Numbered from the stretch's first letter, positions 25,996 through 37,530 are shown. The stretch: 64,000 nucleotides of DNA from Prosthecobacter sp. (GCA_021733925.1 JAIPJY010000010.1:1-64000), one strand, 5' to 3'. Numbers and translations: made by a program. The notes: generated from the letters alone by a model not told the origin.

Positions 25996-27249
25996 ATGAA
26001 CGATATCAACCCTCTTTCCAAGCCGTCATCCCCGAAGGGGCGCGCCGGATGTTTTGTGATCATCCTCCTCGTTCTCGCCGGTGGTGGCTGGCTATGGATG
26101 CACCGTCCGGAAACGACCGCAGGTGGGCCGGCTGGAGGCAAAGGCGGCTCTCGTGGTGGTACGGCCGCTGTGACAGTCGCGGAGGTGAAGCAGGAGGACT
26201 TTGAGGAATGGGTGAGTCTCGCAGGCACTGTCACGCCGCTGAATGTGGTGGTGGTACGCAGCCGGGTGGACGGGCAGCTGGACAAGGTGCGTTTTGTAGA
26301 AGGGCAGCTGGTCAACGCTGGAGATCTGCTTGCGGAAATTGACCCGCGTCCGTTTCAGGTGACACTTGATCAAGCGAGAGGACAACTGGCGCGGGACGAG
26401 GCCTTGCTGGCCAATGCGAACAAGGATCTCGGCCGGTACACCGAACTGCTCAAGCAGGACTCCATCGCCAAACAGCAGGTGGACACCCAGACATCCTTGG
26501 TGCGGCAATATGAGTCTGCCTTGATTTCCGACCGTGCCACGGTGGCGAGCGCGGAGCTGCAACTCAGCTACACCAAGGTCACGGCACCGATCACTGGACG
26601 TGTCGGTTTGCGTCAGGTGGATGCCGGCAACATGATCCGAGCCTCGGATGCGAACGGTCTTGTCATCATCACGCAGATGGATCCCATCGGCCTGATCTCC
26701 GCCATTCCACAAGAGCGCGTGGCAGCCGTGCGCAAGCGTCTTGCTGGCAGCGAAGCCGTGTTGGTGGAAGCCGTGGACAAGGAGATGAACAAAGTGCTGG
26801 GAAGCGGGACGCTGCTGACGACCGACAATCAGATCGATGTCACCTCAGGCACCTTGAGGCTGAAGGCGCAGCTGCCCAATGCCGACGGCTTGCTGTTTCC
26901 GAACCAGTTTGTCATCACTCGAGTGCTGGTGGACACCCAGAAGAAAGCGACGGTGGCGCCTGCAACGGCAATCCAGCGGGGATCAAAAGGTGCCTATGCC
27001 TATGTCCTGCAGGAAGACAGCACCGTGGCTTTGCATGATGTGGTCACGGGTCCCGTCCAAGGAGAGCGTGTTCTGATTACTGAAGGATTGAAGCCTGGAG
27101 ACAAGGTGATCACCCAGGGGGTGGATCGTTTGCGTGATGGTGCCAAGGTGGAGGTCATCACGTCTGGCAAGCCTGGTTCTGGAGAGCGGCCCAAAGGGGA
27201 CAAGCCCAAGGGGGAGGGGAAGGGCGGTAAAGGCGCGCCGCTGCCATGA
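25996..27249 (+). CDS. RND efflux membrane fusion protein (MdtA/AcrA-like adaptor)
   Basis: The periplasmic adaptor joins an inner-membrane RND pump to an outer-membrane channel. The 417-residue protein has one N-terminal membrane anchor (GCFVIILLVLAGGGWLWM), a Gly/Ala-rich spacer, a lipoyl half-motif (VVVVRSRVDGQLDKVRFVEG), a helical hairpin (~residues 110-185) and the second lipoyl half (KVTAPITGRVGLRQVDAGN). A beta-barrel and membrane-proximal domain follow (VLITEGLKPGDKVITQGVDRL). The last ~30 residues are Gly/Lys/Pro-rich. It is first of a four-gene unit with two RND pumps and an outer-membrane channel, an order like E. coli mdtABC plus its own channel gene. Confidence 0.95.
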   Translation: MNDINPLSKPSSPKGRAGCFVIILLVLAGGGWLWMHRPETTAGGPAGGKGGSRGGTAAVTVAEVKQEDFEEWVSLAGTVTPLNVVVVRSRVDGQLDKVRFVEGQLVNAGDLLAEIDPRPFQVTLDQARGQLARDEALLANANKDLGRYTELLKQDSIAKQQVDTQTSLVRQYESALISDRATVASAELQLSYTKVTAPITGRVGLRQVDAGNMIRASDANGLVIITQMDPIGLISAIPQERVAAVRKRLAGSEAVLVEAVDKEMNKVLGSGTLLTTDNQIDVTSGTLRLKAQLPNADGLLFPNQFVITRVLVDTQKKATVAPATAIQRGSKGAYAYVLQEDSTVALHDVVTGPVQGERVLITEGLKPGDKVITQGVDRLRDGAKVEVITSGKPGSGERPKGDKPKGEGKGGKGAPLP

Positions 27250-27277
27250 TGGCTGGAATCCGCATGAAGAATGACGC

Positions 27278-30200
27278 ATGAATCCCTCCCGCATCTTCAT
27301 CGAGCGCCCCGTCGCAACCACGTTGCTGATGGTTGCGGTTTTGCTTGTCGGCGGGCTGGCTTACCGGCTGCTGCCGGTGGCGGCGCTGCCGCAGGTGGAT
27401 TACCCGACGATTCAGGTCGTCACCCTCTATCCGGGTGCGGGACCGGAGGTGATGACTTCGTCCATCACCGCCCCTTTGGAGCGCCAGTTTGGCCAGATGC
27501 CCGGTCTCGCGCAGATGTATTCGATCAGCAGCGGCGGCTCGTCCGTGATCACGCTGCGGTTCACGCTCGGGCTGCGACTGGACATTGCTGAGCAGAGCGT
27601 GCAGGCGGCGATCAATGCCGCCACGATGTTGCTGCCAACGGATCTGCCGAATCCACCGATCTATAACAAGGTCAATCCGGCCGATGCGCCCATCATCTCG
27701 CTGGCGCTGACGTCGAAGACTTTGCCACTGATCAAGGTGCAGGATGCCGCGGACACACGGCTGGTGCCCAAGCTATCGCAGATTTCTGGCGTGGGGCTGG
27801 TTTCGCTCAGCGGCGGGATGCGGCCTGCGGTGCGCATTCGTGCCAATCCGGTGTCTCTCTCTTCACGTGGTCTGAGTACGGAGGATCTGCGCACGGCGAT
27901 TTCCCAGGGAAATGTAAACCAGCCCAAGGGTGGCTTTGACAGCGCCACGCGCAGCAGCACCGTGGATGCGAACGACCAGCTCATTTCCGCGGATGACTAT
28001 CGCAATCTGGTCATCGCCTGGCGCAATGGAGCTGCCGTGCGGGTGAGCGATGTGGCGGACGTGGTGGATGATGCCGAGAACATGCGCCTGGCCGCGTGGG
28101 CGGACGTGAAGCCGTTGGATAAAACACAGCCACTGACACCCGTTCAGCCGGCGGTCATCGTCAATGTGCAGCGCCAGCCGGGGGCCAACGTCATCGAAGT
28201 GGCCGACCGCATCAAGGAGTTGCTCCCTAAACTGCGCGAGAACCTCCCTCAGGCGGTGGATGTTCAGCTTCTCACCGACCGGACCACGACGATCCGTGGC
28301 TCCGTGGAAGATGTGCAGTATGAGCTGCTGCTCTCCATCTTCCTCGTGGTTGCGGTGATCTTTGTCTTCCTGCGCAGTCTGCGTGCGACCTTGATTCCGG
28401 CGGTCGCGGTGCCGCTTTCACTTGTCGGCACCTTTGCGGTGATGTGGCTGTGCGATTTCAGTCTGAACAATCTGACGCTGATGGCGCTGACCATCGCGAC
28501 CGGATTCGTCGTGGACGACGCCATCGTGATGATTGAAAACATTGCACGCTACATTGAGAACGGCGAAGCACCGATGCCGGCTGCTCTGAAAGGGGCGCGT
28601 CAGATCGGTTTCACCATCATTTCACTCACCCTGTCGCTGATCGCCGTGCTGATTCCGCTGCTGTTCATGCAGGATGTGGTGGGGCGGTTGTTTCGTGAGT
28701 TTGCCATCACGCTGGCCATTTCCATCGTGATCTCGGCGGTGGTTTCACTCACCTTGACCCCGATGATGTGCGCCCGCCTGCTGAAGCATGGCGAGGAAGG
28801 GCCGATCGCGCAGATGGTGTCGCGTGGTTTTGATGCGATCATCAGGTTCTATGGGCACGCTCTGCGTGTGGTGCTCAATCATGGCGCGACGATGATGTTG
28901 ATTTTTGCCGCCACCCTCGTGGCTACCGGGTTGCTTTATCAAAGCGTGTCCAAGGGCTTCTTCCCCTTGCAGGACACCGGCCTCATCCAGGGCTTTGTGG
29001 AGGCTCCGCAAAGCGTGTCATTCGCGGCTCTGGGGAAGCGGCAGCAAGAGCTTTCGAAGCTGGTGATGGAGGATGATGCCGTGAAAAGCGTGTCGTCATT
29101 CATCGGTGTGGATGGTGTGAACACCACTCCCAACACGGGACGCATGCTGATTAATCTCGTGCCGAGGCATGACCGGGATGTGTCTGCGGCGCAGGTCGTC
29201 CGCCGTTTGCAGGACAAGGCCAACCGTCTGCCTGGCGTGCAGTTGTATCTGCAACCGGTGCAGGATTTGAACATTGAGGACCGTGTGAGCCGGACACAGT
29301 TTCAATACACGCTGCAGTCCCCCAGCATTGATTCGTTGCAGACCTGGACACACCAGTTTGTGGCGGAACTGCGGAAATCACCTCTGCTGGCAGATGTGGC
29401 AGACGACTTGCTGGACAAAGGCCTGCAGGCGCGCGTGGTGATTGATCGTGAAACGGCGAGCCGCCTCGGGGTGACGGTCGCTGCCATCGACGCGGCACTC
29501 TACAATGCCTTTGGACAGCGGCTCGTCTCGACCATTTTCACCCAGAGCGGGCAGTATCGCGTGGTGCTGGAGCATGATCTGGAGTTCCAGTCAGGACTCT
29601 CCGCTTTTGACCAGGTGCGAGTGCCTTCCACCAGCGGACAGCAGGTGCTGCTGAACACGATGGCCAAGATCATCGAAGAGCCGGCCACTCTGGCCATTGC
29701 CCATCAGGATCAGTTTCCCGCCGCGACGGTGTCCTTCAATCTGGCACCCGGTACCTCTCTGGGGGCTGCGGTGGCAGAAATGGAGCGCATCAAAGATGAC
29801 ATCAACATGCCCGAAAGCATTGAGGGCGCTTTTGCCGGTACGGCGCTCGCCTTTCAAGGCGCGTTGAGCAATCAGCTGCTGCTCATTCTGGCCGCTGTCG
29901 TCGTCATGTATCTGGTGCTCGGCATTCTCTATGAGAGCTTCATCCATCCTCTGACGATTCTCTCGACGCTGCCTTCCGCTGCGGTGGGCGCACTGCTGGC
30001 GCTGGAACTGACGCACACCGAACTTGGGGTGATGGCCATCATTGGCATCGTGCTGCTGATCGGCATCGTGAAGAAGAACGCCATCATGATGATCGACTTC
30101 GCGATCGAGGCCGAACGTGAGCAGGGCATGGAACCGCGTGAGGCGATCTACCAGGCCTGCCTGCTGCGCTTCCGCCCGATTTTGATGACCACGCTGGCTG

Positions 30201-30403
30201 CACTGCTCGGCGCGCTGCCGCTCATGATCGGCAGCGGGGAAGGGTCTGAGCTGCGCCATCCGTTGGGACTCACCATGGTAGGGGGTCTGCTGGTCAGCCA
30301 GTTGCTCACGCTCTTCACCACTCCGGTGATTTATCTGATGTTTGACCGCCTGGTGCCGTCGCGGCGGGAAGAAACTGAAGAGGCAACTCCTGCGATCGCA
30401 TGA
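27278..30403 (+). CDS. RND multidrug efflux transporter (MdtB-like)
   Basis: This 1041-residue inner-membrane proton antiporter exports drugs or other small molecules. It has the family N-terminus ([20 protein letters not shown]), the twelve-helix arrangement with two large periplasmic loops, and the TM4 proton-relay pair Asp-Asp in [14 protein letters not shown]. It also has the conserved [17 protein letters not shown] region near TM11-12. The second half repeats the first, as in all RND pumps. It begins 28 bases after the adaptor gene, and its stop overlaps the second pump gene (ATGA at 30400). The substrate is unknown; by analogy with MdtBC it may work as a heterotrimer with its neighbour. 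Confidence 0.96.
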   Translation: MNPSRIFIERPVATTLLMVAVLLVGGLAYRLLPVAALPQVDYPTIQVVTLYPGAGPEVMTSSITAPLERQFGQMPGLAQMYSISSGGSSVITLRFTLGLRLDIAEQSVQAAINAATMLLPTDLPNPPIYNKVNPADAPIISLALTSKTLPLIKVQDAADTRLVPKLSQISGVGLVSLSGGMRPAVRIRANPVSLSSRGLSTEDLRTAISQGNVNQPKGGFDSATRSSTVDANDQLISADDYRNLVIAWRNGAAVRVSDVADVVDDAENMRLAAWADVKPLDKTQPLTPVQPAVIVNVQRQPGANVIEVADRIKELLPKLRENLPQAVDVQLLTDRTTTIRGSVEDVQYELLLSIFLVVAVIFVFLRSLRATLIPAVAVPLSLVGTFAVMWLCDFSLNNLTLMALTIATGFVVDDAIVMIENIARYIENGEAPMPAALKGARQIGFTIISLTLSLIAVLIPLLFMQDVVGRLFREFAITLAISIVISAVVSLTLTPMMCARLLKHGEEGPIAQMVSRGFDAIIRFYGHALRVVLNHGATMMLIFAATLVATGLLYQSVSKGFFPLQDTGLIQGFVEAPQSVSFAALGKRQQELSKLVMEDDAVKSVSSFIGVDGVNTTPNTGRMLINLVPRHDRDVSAAQVVRRLQDKANRLPGVQLYLQPVQDLNIEDRVSRTQFQYTLQSPSIDSLQTWTHQFVAELRKSPLLADVADDLLDKGLQARVVIDRETASRLGVTVAAIDAALYNAFGQRLVSTIFTQSGQYRVVLEHDLEFQSGLSAFDQVRVPSTSGQQVLLNTMAKIIEEPATLAIAHQDQFPAATVSFNLAPGTSLGAAVAEMERIKDDINMPESIEGAFAGTALAFQGALSNQLLLILAAVVVMYLVLGILYESFIHPLTILSTLPSAAVGALLALELTHTELGVMAIIGIVLLIGIVKKNAIMMIDFAIEAEREQGMEPREAIYQACLLRFRPILMTTLAALLGALPLMIGSGEGSELRHPLGLTMVGGLLVSQLLTLFTTPVIYLMFDRLVPSRREETEEATPAIA

Positions 30404-33400
30404 ACTTCACCGACACCTTCATCCATCGTCCCGTTGCGACCACGCTCGCGACGCTGGCGGTCGCGTTGTCGGGTGCTCTGGCGTATCTGTACCTGCCGGT
30501 GGCGCCTCTGCCGCAGGTTGATTTTCCTTCGATTTCGGTTTCGGCCTCGATGCCCGGTGCCAGCCCGGAGACGATGGCCGCCACAGTGGCCACACCGCTG
30601 GAGCGTGCGCTGGGGCGCATTGCCGGCGTGACGGAGATGACCTCTTCTTCTTCGCTGAGCACCACGCGCATCAGCCTGCAGTTTGACACAAGCCGGGACG
30701 TGGACAGCGCGGCGCGGGACGTGCAGGCGGCCATCAATGCATCACGCAGTCTGCTGCCCACCGGAATGCCGGGCAATCCGACCTACCGCAAGATGAACCT
30801 GGCGGACTCGCCGATCATGATCATGGCTCTGACTTCGGACGTGGCGACCTCCGGGCAGATGTATGACATAGCTTCGACGGTGATCGCGCAGAAGATTTCG
30901 CAGGTTGACGGGGTGGGCAGCGTGAGCATCGGCGGCAGTTCACTGCCCGCCATCCGCGCCCAGATGAACATGCCGGCGCTGAGCCGCGCGGACCTGACGA
31001 TGGAAGATGTGCGCGCCGCCATCGCTGGAGCGAATGTGAACCGGCCCAAGGGTGTGGTGGAGGATTCCAACCGGCGCTGGCAGGTGCTGGCCAGCGACCA
31101 GCTTTCAAAGGCGGAGGAGTATCAGGATGTCATTGTGAGTTATCGCAACGGCGCGGCGATACGGCTGTCAGACCTTGGTGAGGTGACGGATGCCGTGGAG
31201 GACGCTTTCAACTACGGTAGTACCAACGGCAAGGTGGCAGTGTCGTTCATCATCTTCAGACAGGCGGGAGCGAACATCATTGAAGTGGTGGACAAGATCA
31301 ATGCGCTGCTGCCAAAGCTGCGCGCCATGACGCCGGCCGCGATGGATCTGGACGTCACGATGGAACGCACGGTTACGATCCGCGCCTCGATTGATGACGT
31401 GCAGCATTCGCTGATCATCGCCACCATGCTGGTTGTGCTGGTAGTGTTTGCCTTTTTGCGCCGGGTGCGGGCCACCTTCATTCCTGGGGTCGCGGTGCCG
31501 GTTTCATTGCTGGGCACCTTTGGGGTCATGTATCTCTGCGGCTACAGCCTGGACAATCTCTCGCTGATGGCACTGACGATCAGCACGGGCTTCGTGGTCG
31601 ATGACGCGGTCGTGGTGCTGGAAAACATCACCCGCCATATCGAGAATGGCATGCCAGTGATGGAAGCATCGCGCCGGGGTGCGCGCGAGGTGACGTTCAC
31701 GGTCATTTCGATGAGTGTCTCGCTCATTGCCGTCTTCATTCCCATCCTGCTGATGGGCGGCCTCATGGGGTTGCTGTTCCGCGAGTTTGCCGTGGTTCTC
31801 TCCGTGGCGATTGCCGTATCACTGGTCGTTTCTCTCACGACCACGCCGATGATGTGCGCGCGACTGCTGAGCAACGACAAAAAGGATCGTAAGCCGGGCT
31901 TTTTTTCCCGGCTGTCGGACGGCATTTTCCACTGGGTGCAATCGTTCTATGCGAGCACGCTGTTCAGCGCACTGCGGCACCGCTGGGTGACGCTGACGGC
32001 GCTGCTCGGCATCGTGGCCCTGTCCGGCTGGCTGTATGTGACGATGCCCAAGGGGTTTTTTCCCCAGCAGGATGCTGCGCTGCTCATCGGCAGCATCAGC
32101 GCGGATCAAAATATTTCGTTTCAGGCCATGCGCGAAAAAGTCATCAAGATCGCCGAGATTGTGCAGAACGATCCCGCCGTGGACAAGGTCAACGCGAGTT
32201 GTGGCTCCAGCTCCCACATGGGCGGGCCGAAGAACAGCGGCCGAGTCTTTGTCTCCCTCAAACCGGTGTCTGAGCGCGACTCGATGGATGTCGTGCTGGC
32301 ACGCTTTCGCGGCAAGCTGTCGAAGATCGCGGGCGCCTCGTTGCTGCTGATGCCGGCGCAGGATTTGCGCATCGGCGGGCGCTCCAGCCGCGCGCTGTAT
32401 CAATACACGTTGCAGGCCGGGGATGTGGAGACCCTGCGCAAATGGGAGCCGCTCGTGCGGCAGGCGCTGCTCGGACTCAAGGAGGTCACGGATGTGAACA
32501 GTGACTTTGAGGACAAGGGAACGGTCACCCGCCTTGTCATCGACCGCGATGCGTGCGCCAGAATCGGCGTGAGCATGCAGGCCGTTGACAGTGCGTTGAA
32601 CAGCTCGTTTGGCCAGCGCATGGTTTCCACGATCTATGCACCGCTGAATCAGTACCGGGTGATTTTGGAGGCTTCGGAGGACGATGATGAGAGCGCGATC
32701 GAGCGGGTGATGGTGCGTGCGGGGTCCGGCCAGCTCGTGCCACTGAGCCAGCTGGCGCGCTGGGAGTCTGCGCCTGCGGCGCTCTCAATCAGCCACCAAG
32801 GGCAGTTCGCGGCACTGACTTTTGCCTTCAACATCCTGCCTGGCGTGGCTTTTGCGGACGCCACCGAAGCGGTCAGCAATGAGGTGAACAAACTGGGCAT
32901 CCCCGAAGATGTGCAGCGGGTGTTTGCCGGCACGGCGGGGGCCTTCCAGGCTTCGCTCGACAGCCAGCCGGTGCTGATTCTCACGGCGCTGCTTGTCATC
33001 TACCTCGTGCTGGGAATTTTGTATGAGAGCTTTCTGCATCCGCTGACGATCCTCTCGACGCTGCCATCTGCGGGTGCGGGCGCACTGCTGGCACTCTATG
33101 TCTGCGGCATGGAGTTCAGTGTGATGGCAATGATCGGCATCTTTCTGCTGATCGGGATCGTGAAAAAGAACGCCATCATGATGATCGACTTTGCGCTGCA
33201 ATCAGAGCGTGAGCGCGGGCTTGAATCATTCCAAGCCATCTTCGAGGCCTGTCAGTTGCGCCTGCGTCCCATTTTGATGACCACCTGCGCTGCGCTGCTG
33301 GGCGCATTGCCTCTCGCTCTCGGCACCGGTGTGGGCTCTGAGTTGCGCCGCCCTCTGGGCATCGCCGTTGTCGGCGGTCTCCTCGTCAGCCAGGTGCTCA

Positions 33401-33516
33401 CACTTTACACCACACCCGTGGTGTACCTCTTCCTCGATGGTCTGCGGTTGCGTTTCTTGAAAAAGCATCATCCCTCACCGCACATGACCGCCGCTCCCGT
33501 TCCTGTCACTCTATGA
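30400..33516 (+). CDS. RND multidrug efflux transporter (MdtC-like)
   Basis: This is the second RND pump of the operon, 1038 residues, clearly paralogous to the upstream pump (same [19 protein letters not shown] start, [15 protein letters not shown], and the same TM4 Asp-Asp in [14 protein letters not shown]) but well diverged. The region [18 protein letters not shown] matches the paralogue's. A pair of distinct pumps served by one adaptor is the MdtABC arrangement, where the two form a mixed trimer. It overlaps the preceding gene by 4 bases and the outer-membrane channel gene by 4, so all are probably translated together. Confidence 0.96.
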   Translation: MNFTDTFIHRPVATTLATLAVALSGALAYLYLPVAPLPQVDFPSISVSASMPGASPETMAATVATPLERALGRIAGVTEMTSSSSLSTTRISLQFDTSRDVDSAARDVQAAINASRSLLPTGMPGNPTYRKMNLADSPIMIMALTSDVATSGQMYDIASTVIAQKISQVDGVGSVSIGGSSLPAIRAQMNMPALSRADLTMEDVRAAIAGANVNRPKGVVEDSNRRWQVLASDQLSKAEEYQDVIVSYRNGAAIRLSDLGEVTDAVEDAFNYGSTNGKVAVSFIIFRQAGANIIEVVDKINALLPKLRAMTPAAMDLDVTMERTVTIRASIDDVQHSLIIATMLVVLVVFAFLRRVRATFIPGVAVPVSLLGTFGVMYLCGYSLDNLSLMALTISTGFVVDDAVVVLENITRHIENGMPVMEASRRGAREVTFTVISMSVSLIAVFIPILLMGGLMGLLFREFAVVLSVAIAVSLVVSLTTTPMMCARLLSNDKKDRKPGFFSRLSDGIFHWVQSFYASTLFSALRHRWVTLTALLGIVALSGWLYVTMPKGFFPQQDAALLIGSISADQNISFQAMREKVIKIAEIVQNDPAVDKVNASCGSSSHMGGPKNSGRVFVSLKPVSERDSMDVVLARFRGKLSKIAGASLLLMPAQDLRIGGRSSRALYQYTLQAGDVETLRKWEPLVRQALLGLKEVTDVNSDFEDKGTVTRLVIDRDACARIGVSMQAVDSALNSSFGQRMVSTIYAPLNQYRVILEASEDDDESAIERVMVRAGSGQLVPLSQLARWESAPAALSISHQGQFAALTFAFNILPGVAFADATEAVSNEVNKLGIPEDVQRVFAGTAGAFQASLDSQPVLILTALLVIYLVLGILYESFLHPLTILSTLPSAGAGALLALYVCGMEFSVMAMIGIFLLIGIVKKNAIMMIDFALQSERERGLESFQAIFEACQLRLRPILMTTCAALLGALPLALGTGVGSELRRPLGIAVVGGLLVSQVLTLYTTPVVYLFLDGLRLRFLKKHHPSPHMTAAPVPVTL

Positions 33517-34919
33517 ACCGTCTTTTTATCAGCATGCTCATGCTCGCCGCCGCTGGCTGCAGTTTCTCACCAAAGAAGCAGGCTCCGTTGATGAATCTGC
33601 CTGCGAACTTCAAGGAGAGCGGAGGCTGGAAAGTCGCGCAGCCCGCCGATCATCTGCCGCGTGGCAACTGGTGGGCCATCTTCCATGACAGTGAGCTGGA
33701 CGCCATCATGCAAAGCCTGGAGGTGTCCAATCAGTCGTTGCAGTCCGCCGTCGCGAGAGCGCAGCAGACTTCATCACTGCTCACGGCTGCCAAGCTGGCC
33801 TTTCTACCGACAGCCACTGCCACCAGCGGCTACACGGTCAATAAGAGCGGCTCACTTGGTGGCTCGGCAAACACCAACTCGATCAACGCTCGCAGTGCCG
33901 GAGGAGGGGTGACTAAAATTCAATCCGTGGGCAGCTCTGCCAGCTGGGAACTGGATTTGTGGGGACGTTTGCGGCATACCGCGCGCGCTACCAAAGCGGA
34001 CGCTGAGGCGGTGATGGCGGATGTGGAATCCACCCGCCTCACTCTGCAAACACAGGCGGCGCAGAGTTACTTTTCGCTGCGTGCTGCAGATGCTCAAAAG
34101 CTCTTGCTAGAACGCCAGGTGGCCAGCTACGCCAAGTCGCTGCAGCTCACAGAAAACCGCAAAGCGCAGGGGGTGGCTTCTGAGGCGGATGTCGCTCTTG
34201 CTGCAACTCAGCTCGCGACTTCGCGTGTTGCCTTGATCGAAACCGGCGTGGTGCGGGCGACGATGGAGCATGCGCTTGCAGTGCTGACGGGACGTGCCCC
34301 TGCCGATTTCGGCGTGAAGCCAGCCACCCTCACTTCGCATATTCCTGCGCTGCCAGCCACGGCACCCTCTGCGCTGCTCCAGCGCCGTCCCGACATCGCT
34401 GCCGGTGAACGGCGTGTGGCAGCTGCCAATGAGCGTATTGGTGCCGCCATCGCTGCCTTTTTTCCCACCGTATCTCTGGGGGCCGCCACCGGCTGGCGTG
34501 CATTGGCCAACCTGTTTGCACAGAGCAGCAATTTCTGGTCGTTTGGGCCTGACGCCAGCCTTGCACTTCTTGACAGCGGTCAACGTCTTGCCGCCAAGGC
34601 ACAGGCGGACGCCACCTGGAGGCAGGCCGTCGCGGATTACCGTCAGGCCGTGCTTACCGCCATGCAGGAGACTGAAGATGCGCTGTCAACGCTGCGCATT
34701 CTGGCCGCCGAAACTGAAGCCCAGAATGAAGCGGTGCGTGCGGCTCGGGAGAGTGAACGAATCACCAGCAATCAGTATGAGGCGGGCACCTTGAGTTATA
34801 TCAATGTCATCACGGCCCAGGCCACCGCCTTGAATGCCGAGCGCAGTGCCATTGATCTGCGCTCGCGTCGTCTGAACGCCACCGTGGCATTGATCAAAGC
34901 GCTGGGTGGCGGGTGGTGA
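33513..34919 (+). CDS. Outer-membrane efflux lipoprotein (NodT/OprM-type channel)
   Basis: This TolC-family channel completes the tripartite pump. The 468-residue protein has a lipoprotein signal ([18 protein letters not shown], lipobox AAGC, Cys16). Two repeated outer-membrane-efflux domains follow: WWAIFHDSELDAIMQSLEVSNQ..., SASWELDLWGRLRHTARA, RRPDIAAGERRVAAANERIG and FSFGPDAS-like SFGPDASLALLDSG. The final ESERITSNQYEAGTLSYINVITAQ is characteristic of NodT-type lipoproteins. Its ATG overlaps the second pump gene. No transcription regulator gene is linked to the operon. Confidence 0.96.
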   Translation: MNRLFISMLMLAAAGCSFSPKKQAPLMNLPANFKESGGWKVAQPADHLPRGNWWAIFHDSELDAIMQSLEVSNQSLQSAVARAQQTSSLLTAAKLAFLPTATATSGYTVNKSGSLGGSANTNSINARSAGGGVTKIQSVGSSASWELDLWGRLRHTARATKADAEAVMADVESTRLTLQTQAAQSYFSLRAADAQKLLLERQVASYAKSLQLTENRKAQGVASEADVALAATQLATSRVALIETGVVRATMEHALAVLTGRAPADFGVKPATLTSHIPALPATAPSALLQRRPDIAAGERRVAAANERIGAAIAAFFPTVSLGAATGWRALANLFAQSSNFWSFGPDASLALLDSGQRLAAKAQADATWRQAVADYRQAVLTAMQETEDALSTLRILAAETEAQNEAVRAARESERITSNQYEAGTLSYINVITAQATALNAERSAIDLRSRRLNATVALIKALGGGW

Positions 34920-35041
34920 GCTGGGACAGAGGGAAGGAATAAGAGTGGTGTTTGGAGTCAAACTCACGTCTATGGGTGGCGAATCCATGACGAATGAATG
35001 TCGAGGCTTGAATCATGGTTGAGGATCGTTATGAGAACCGC

Positions 35042-35422
35042 ATGGAACTCATTAACAACACCCCCCAGGTGCCGGCAGCGGTCGGTCCTTATTCCCAAGC
35101 GGTGAAGCATGGCGGCCTGCTGTTTTGCTCAGGCCAGATTCCCATCGATCCGGCGGCAGGAAAGATCGTGGCGACGGATGTGGAGGGCCAGACCACCCAG
35201 GTGCTGGCCAACATCCGCGCGTTGCTGGAGGCGCAGGGGCTGACTCTGAGCTCCGTCATCAAGGCGACCGTATTTCTGCAAAGCATGGCCGACTTTCCGA
35301 AGGTCAATCCACTGTATGAGGCGGCATTTGCCGGGCACAAGCCTGCGCGTTCGACCGTGGCCGTGGCAGGACTGCCATTGGGTGCCCTGGTGGAGATCGA
35401 AGTGATCGCGGCGCTGTCTTAA
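35042..35422 (+). CDS. ridA: RidA family reactive enamine/imine deaminase
   Basis: RidA hydrolyses toxic 2-aminoacrylate-type enamines formed by PLP enzymes. The 126-residue protein has VPAAVGPYSQAV at the N-terminus, FCSGQIPIDPAAGKI, ANIRALLEAQG, and the active-site Arg (R103) in ARSTVAVAGLPLGALVEIE with the conserved Glu. All residues expected for true RidA activity are present. An in-frame ATG at 35015 would add nine residues, but the ATG at 35042 fits the family N-terminus. It stands alone, 122 bases after the efflux operon. Confidence 0.94.
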   Translation: MELINNTPQVPAAVGPYSQAVKHGGLLFCSGQIPIDPAAGKIVATDVEGQTTQVLANIRALLEAQGLTLSSVIKATVFLQSMADFPKVNPLYEAAFAGHKPARSTVAVAGLPLGALVEIEVIAALS

Positions 35423-35515
35423 GGCGCGGGACAAAACAAGATCAAGCGGTGATGCCACAGCAACAGCACCCTTCACTGACTCTACCCAGTGCCTTGCTGT
35501 AGATAGGCGGCCAGA

Positions 35516-37201
35516 TCAAGGCGCGCCGAGATCCAGAACACAGCGAAAGCCCAGATCTGCGCGGGTGACATTCTTGAGCGCATGGGAACGGGCGGATGTC
35601 AGCAGGGCATCTTTGTCAAAGCTCAGCCAACTGCCGCCGCGAATGACGTGCTCTTCCGGTGCACCGGGCCACGCGTCCGCGCACCATTCAGACACATTGC
35701 CGCCCATTTCATACAGGCCCAATGCGTTCCCGCGCGCGCTGTCCACCGGCGCGGTGTAGGAGTAGTTGTCTGTAGTGCCCGGGATTTTGGTGGCATCTAA
35801 ATTGGCTGTGAGCGCCGGCGGCTTCCAGTCATCAGCTTTGGGCGTCCAAGGGTAGTGCGTCTTGTCAGCGAGGTTCCTCGCAGCAGGGTCGGCACCTGTT
35901 TCATTTTTCAAACCGGCAGCCAAGCTCCACTCAGTGTCACTCGGCAGGCGGTAGGAGGCGGAGGCGGGGATGAGCTTGCTTGCGCGGTCGCGCTCGGTCA
36001 GCCAGGCGCAGAAAGCCATGGAATCCTCCCAGGACACGCCAGCGGCGGGATGATTTCCCCCCAGTAGGAAGGAGGGTTTCTGGCTCCAGGTGCGTCCAGT
36101 ATCACGCAGCCAGGTTTCGAAATCTCGTACGCTGGTTTCCGTGGTGCAGATGAGGGGGGCGCTTTTCTCCTGCAACGGAACAAAGCGCATGCCCAGCGCA
36201 TTGATGAAGGGGCTGCCATCTGCCAGCGCCGGTTTCAGACTGGCTGGGTCGGGCAGGCCGTCATCATCGCCCTTGCCCTGCATCTTTTTGCGGAGCGCAT
36301 CCACCGCAGTGGCGTCCACCTTGCGGTTTTCAGTCATCGCCTTCATGCGTTCATCCAGAGCCTGCTTTTTCTCAGCATCGGAAGCGGCCAGCAGGCTGGC
36401 AGTGCGGCGTTTGTCATCAAACACGCAGCGGAAGCCGATGGTGGGCGCACGCAGATCCGCCGGTACGACATATTGATAGGCCGAGGTGAGGCACTCCGCA
36501 CGGAAATAGGCCCAGGAGCCGCCGCGCAGGATCCCCATCGGTTGCGCCCGGATCTCCACTGGCTGTGTCCATTCCCAAACATTGCCCGCGAGATCAAACA
36601 GTCCCTCCTGAGTGGGGGGGAAACTGCCCACCGGCGCGGTGAATGCATAGCCGTCGTTGGCGTAGCCGGGAATCTCATCAGCGGCAAAATTGCCTGTCTT
36701 CGCGGGCGGCGGCCAGTCCTGCCCCCAAGGATAGATTTGGTCATCCAGCATTCGGTCTTCAGCGGAGAGACTGATTTTTTTGCGACCACGGGCCAGACCC
36801 ACCGCCGAGTCCCATTCTTCCGGTGTCGGCAGGCGGTAGCTCTGGGAACTGTCAATCAGGTGCTTTTCGCGCTCGGTTTCGGTGAGCCAGTTGCAGAAGG
36901 CCACGGCATCTTGCAAATTGACCCCCACCACCGGATGTTCCGGCGATTGCTCGAAGTGCGTCTGGTAGGACCATGGATACTTTTTCTCCCGCAGAAACTC
37001 ATTCCATTCCGAAAGCCGTGTCTCCCAGATGGCAAACTGCACCGTGGTGCCCGGAACGCTTGCAAAACGCGTGCCCAGTCTGCTCACTCGCGGCGCATTC
37101 GGATTGGCACCTTCAGGTTTGAGGCTGGTCTGTCCTTGGGCGGTAAAACACGCGGCCAGGCCGAGGACTAGGGCAGGCAGAAGGGAAGGGGAGCGGCGCA
37201 T
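35516..37201 (-). CDS. Secreted protein with two SUMF1/FGE-like domains
   Basis: This is a 561-residue exported protein (signal peptide MRRSPSLLPALVLGLAACFT) made of two formylglycine-generating-enzyme-like domains, about residues 50-265 and 325-560. They are joined by a charged helical linker (EKKQALDERMKAM). Each has the family marks: VVGVNLQDAVAFCNWLTE and AAGVSWEDSMAFCAWLTE, YRLPTPEEWDSAVG and YRLPSDTEWSLAAG, GNVWEWT and GNVSEWC, RGGSW, GFRCV. The copper-binding Cys pair of true FGE after GGS is not kept: the first domain retains only one Cys and the second none. Sulfatase activation is therefore unlikely, and a binding or structural role is more plausible. The ATG at 37201 is preferred over TTG at 37219. 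It converges with ridA. Confidence 0.88.
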   Translation of the reverse strand: MRRSPSLLPALVLGLAACFTAQGQTSLKPEGANPNAPRVSRLGTRFASVPGTTVQFAIWETRLSEWNEFLREKKYPWSYQTHFEQSPEHPVVGVNLQDAVAFCNWLTETEREKHLIDSSQSYRLPTPEEWDSAVGLARGRKKISLSAEDRMLDDQIYPWGQDWPPPAKTGNFAADEIPGYANDGYAFTAPVGSFPPTQEGLFDLAGNVWEWTQPVEIRAQPMGILRGGSWAYFRAECLTSAYQYVVPADLRAPTIGFRCVFDDKRRTASLLAASDAEKKQALDERMKAMTENRKVDATAVDALRKKMQGKGDDDGLPDPASLKPALADGSPFINALGMRFVPLQEKSAPLICTTETSVRDFETWLRDTGRTWSQKPSFLLGGNHPAAGVSWEDSMAFCAWLTERDRASKLIPASASYRLPSDTEWSLAAGLKNETGADPAARNLADKTHYPWTPKADDWKPPALTANLDATKIPGTTDNYSYTAPVDSARGNALGLYEMGGNVSEWCADAWPGAPEEHVIRGGSWLSFDKDALLTSARSHALKNVTRADLGFRCVLDLGAP

Positions 37202-37530
37202 GGAAATCGGTAAGTGCAAAAAAGGCCGGGTTCATCCAAAAAAGCTCGGGGCAACACGACGGCTTACATTTTGCCCGAGAAAAACGTACGCTGCCAGCAC
37301 TGCTTGGTGTCAAACTGTTAACAAACGGGGGAACTTTATTCTTTGCGCTGGGTATCAGCATGGTACAGTCCCCTCCTTTTTTGAGAAATGCCGATCCAAC
37401 CCCGGCAAAACATCCCGGCCGCCGCTACAGCGACCTTTGGCGGCAGCTTGGCTGCATGGATCCTTTCGGCAGTGCTGGCGTCGTTTTGACGTTTTGCCAG
37501 CAGATCAAACAAGTGACTTAAAGTTTTCAG
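37202..37530. other. Divergent intergenic region
   Basis: These 329 bases separate the SUMF1-domain gene (minus) from the acetyltransferase gene that opens the polysaccharide locus (plus). No gene is supported. The part around 37310-37345 is AT-richer and would be a natural place for promoters, but no convincing -35/-10 pair was found. Confidence 0.5.
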
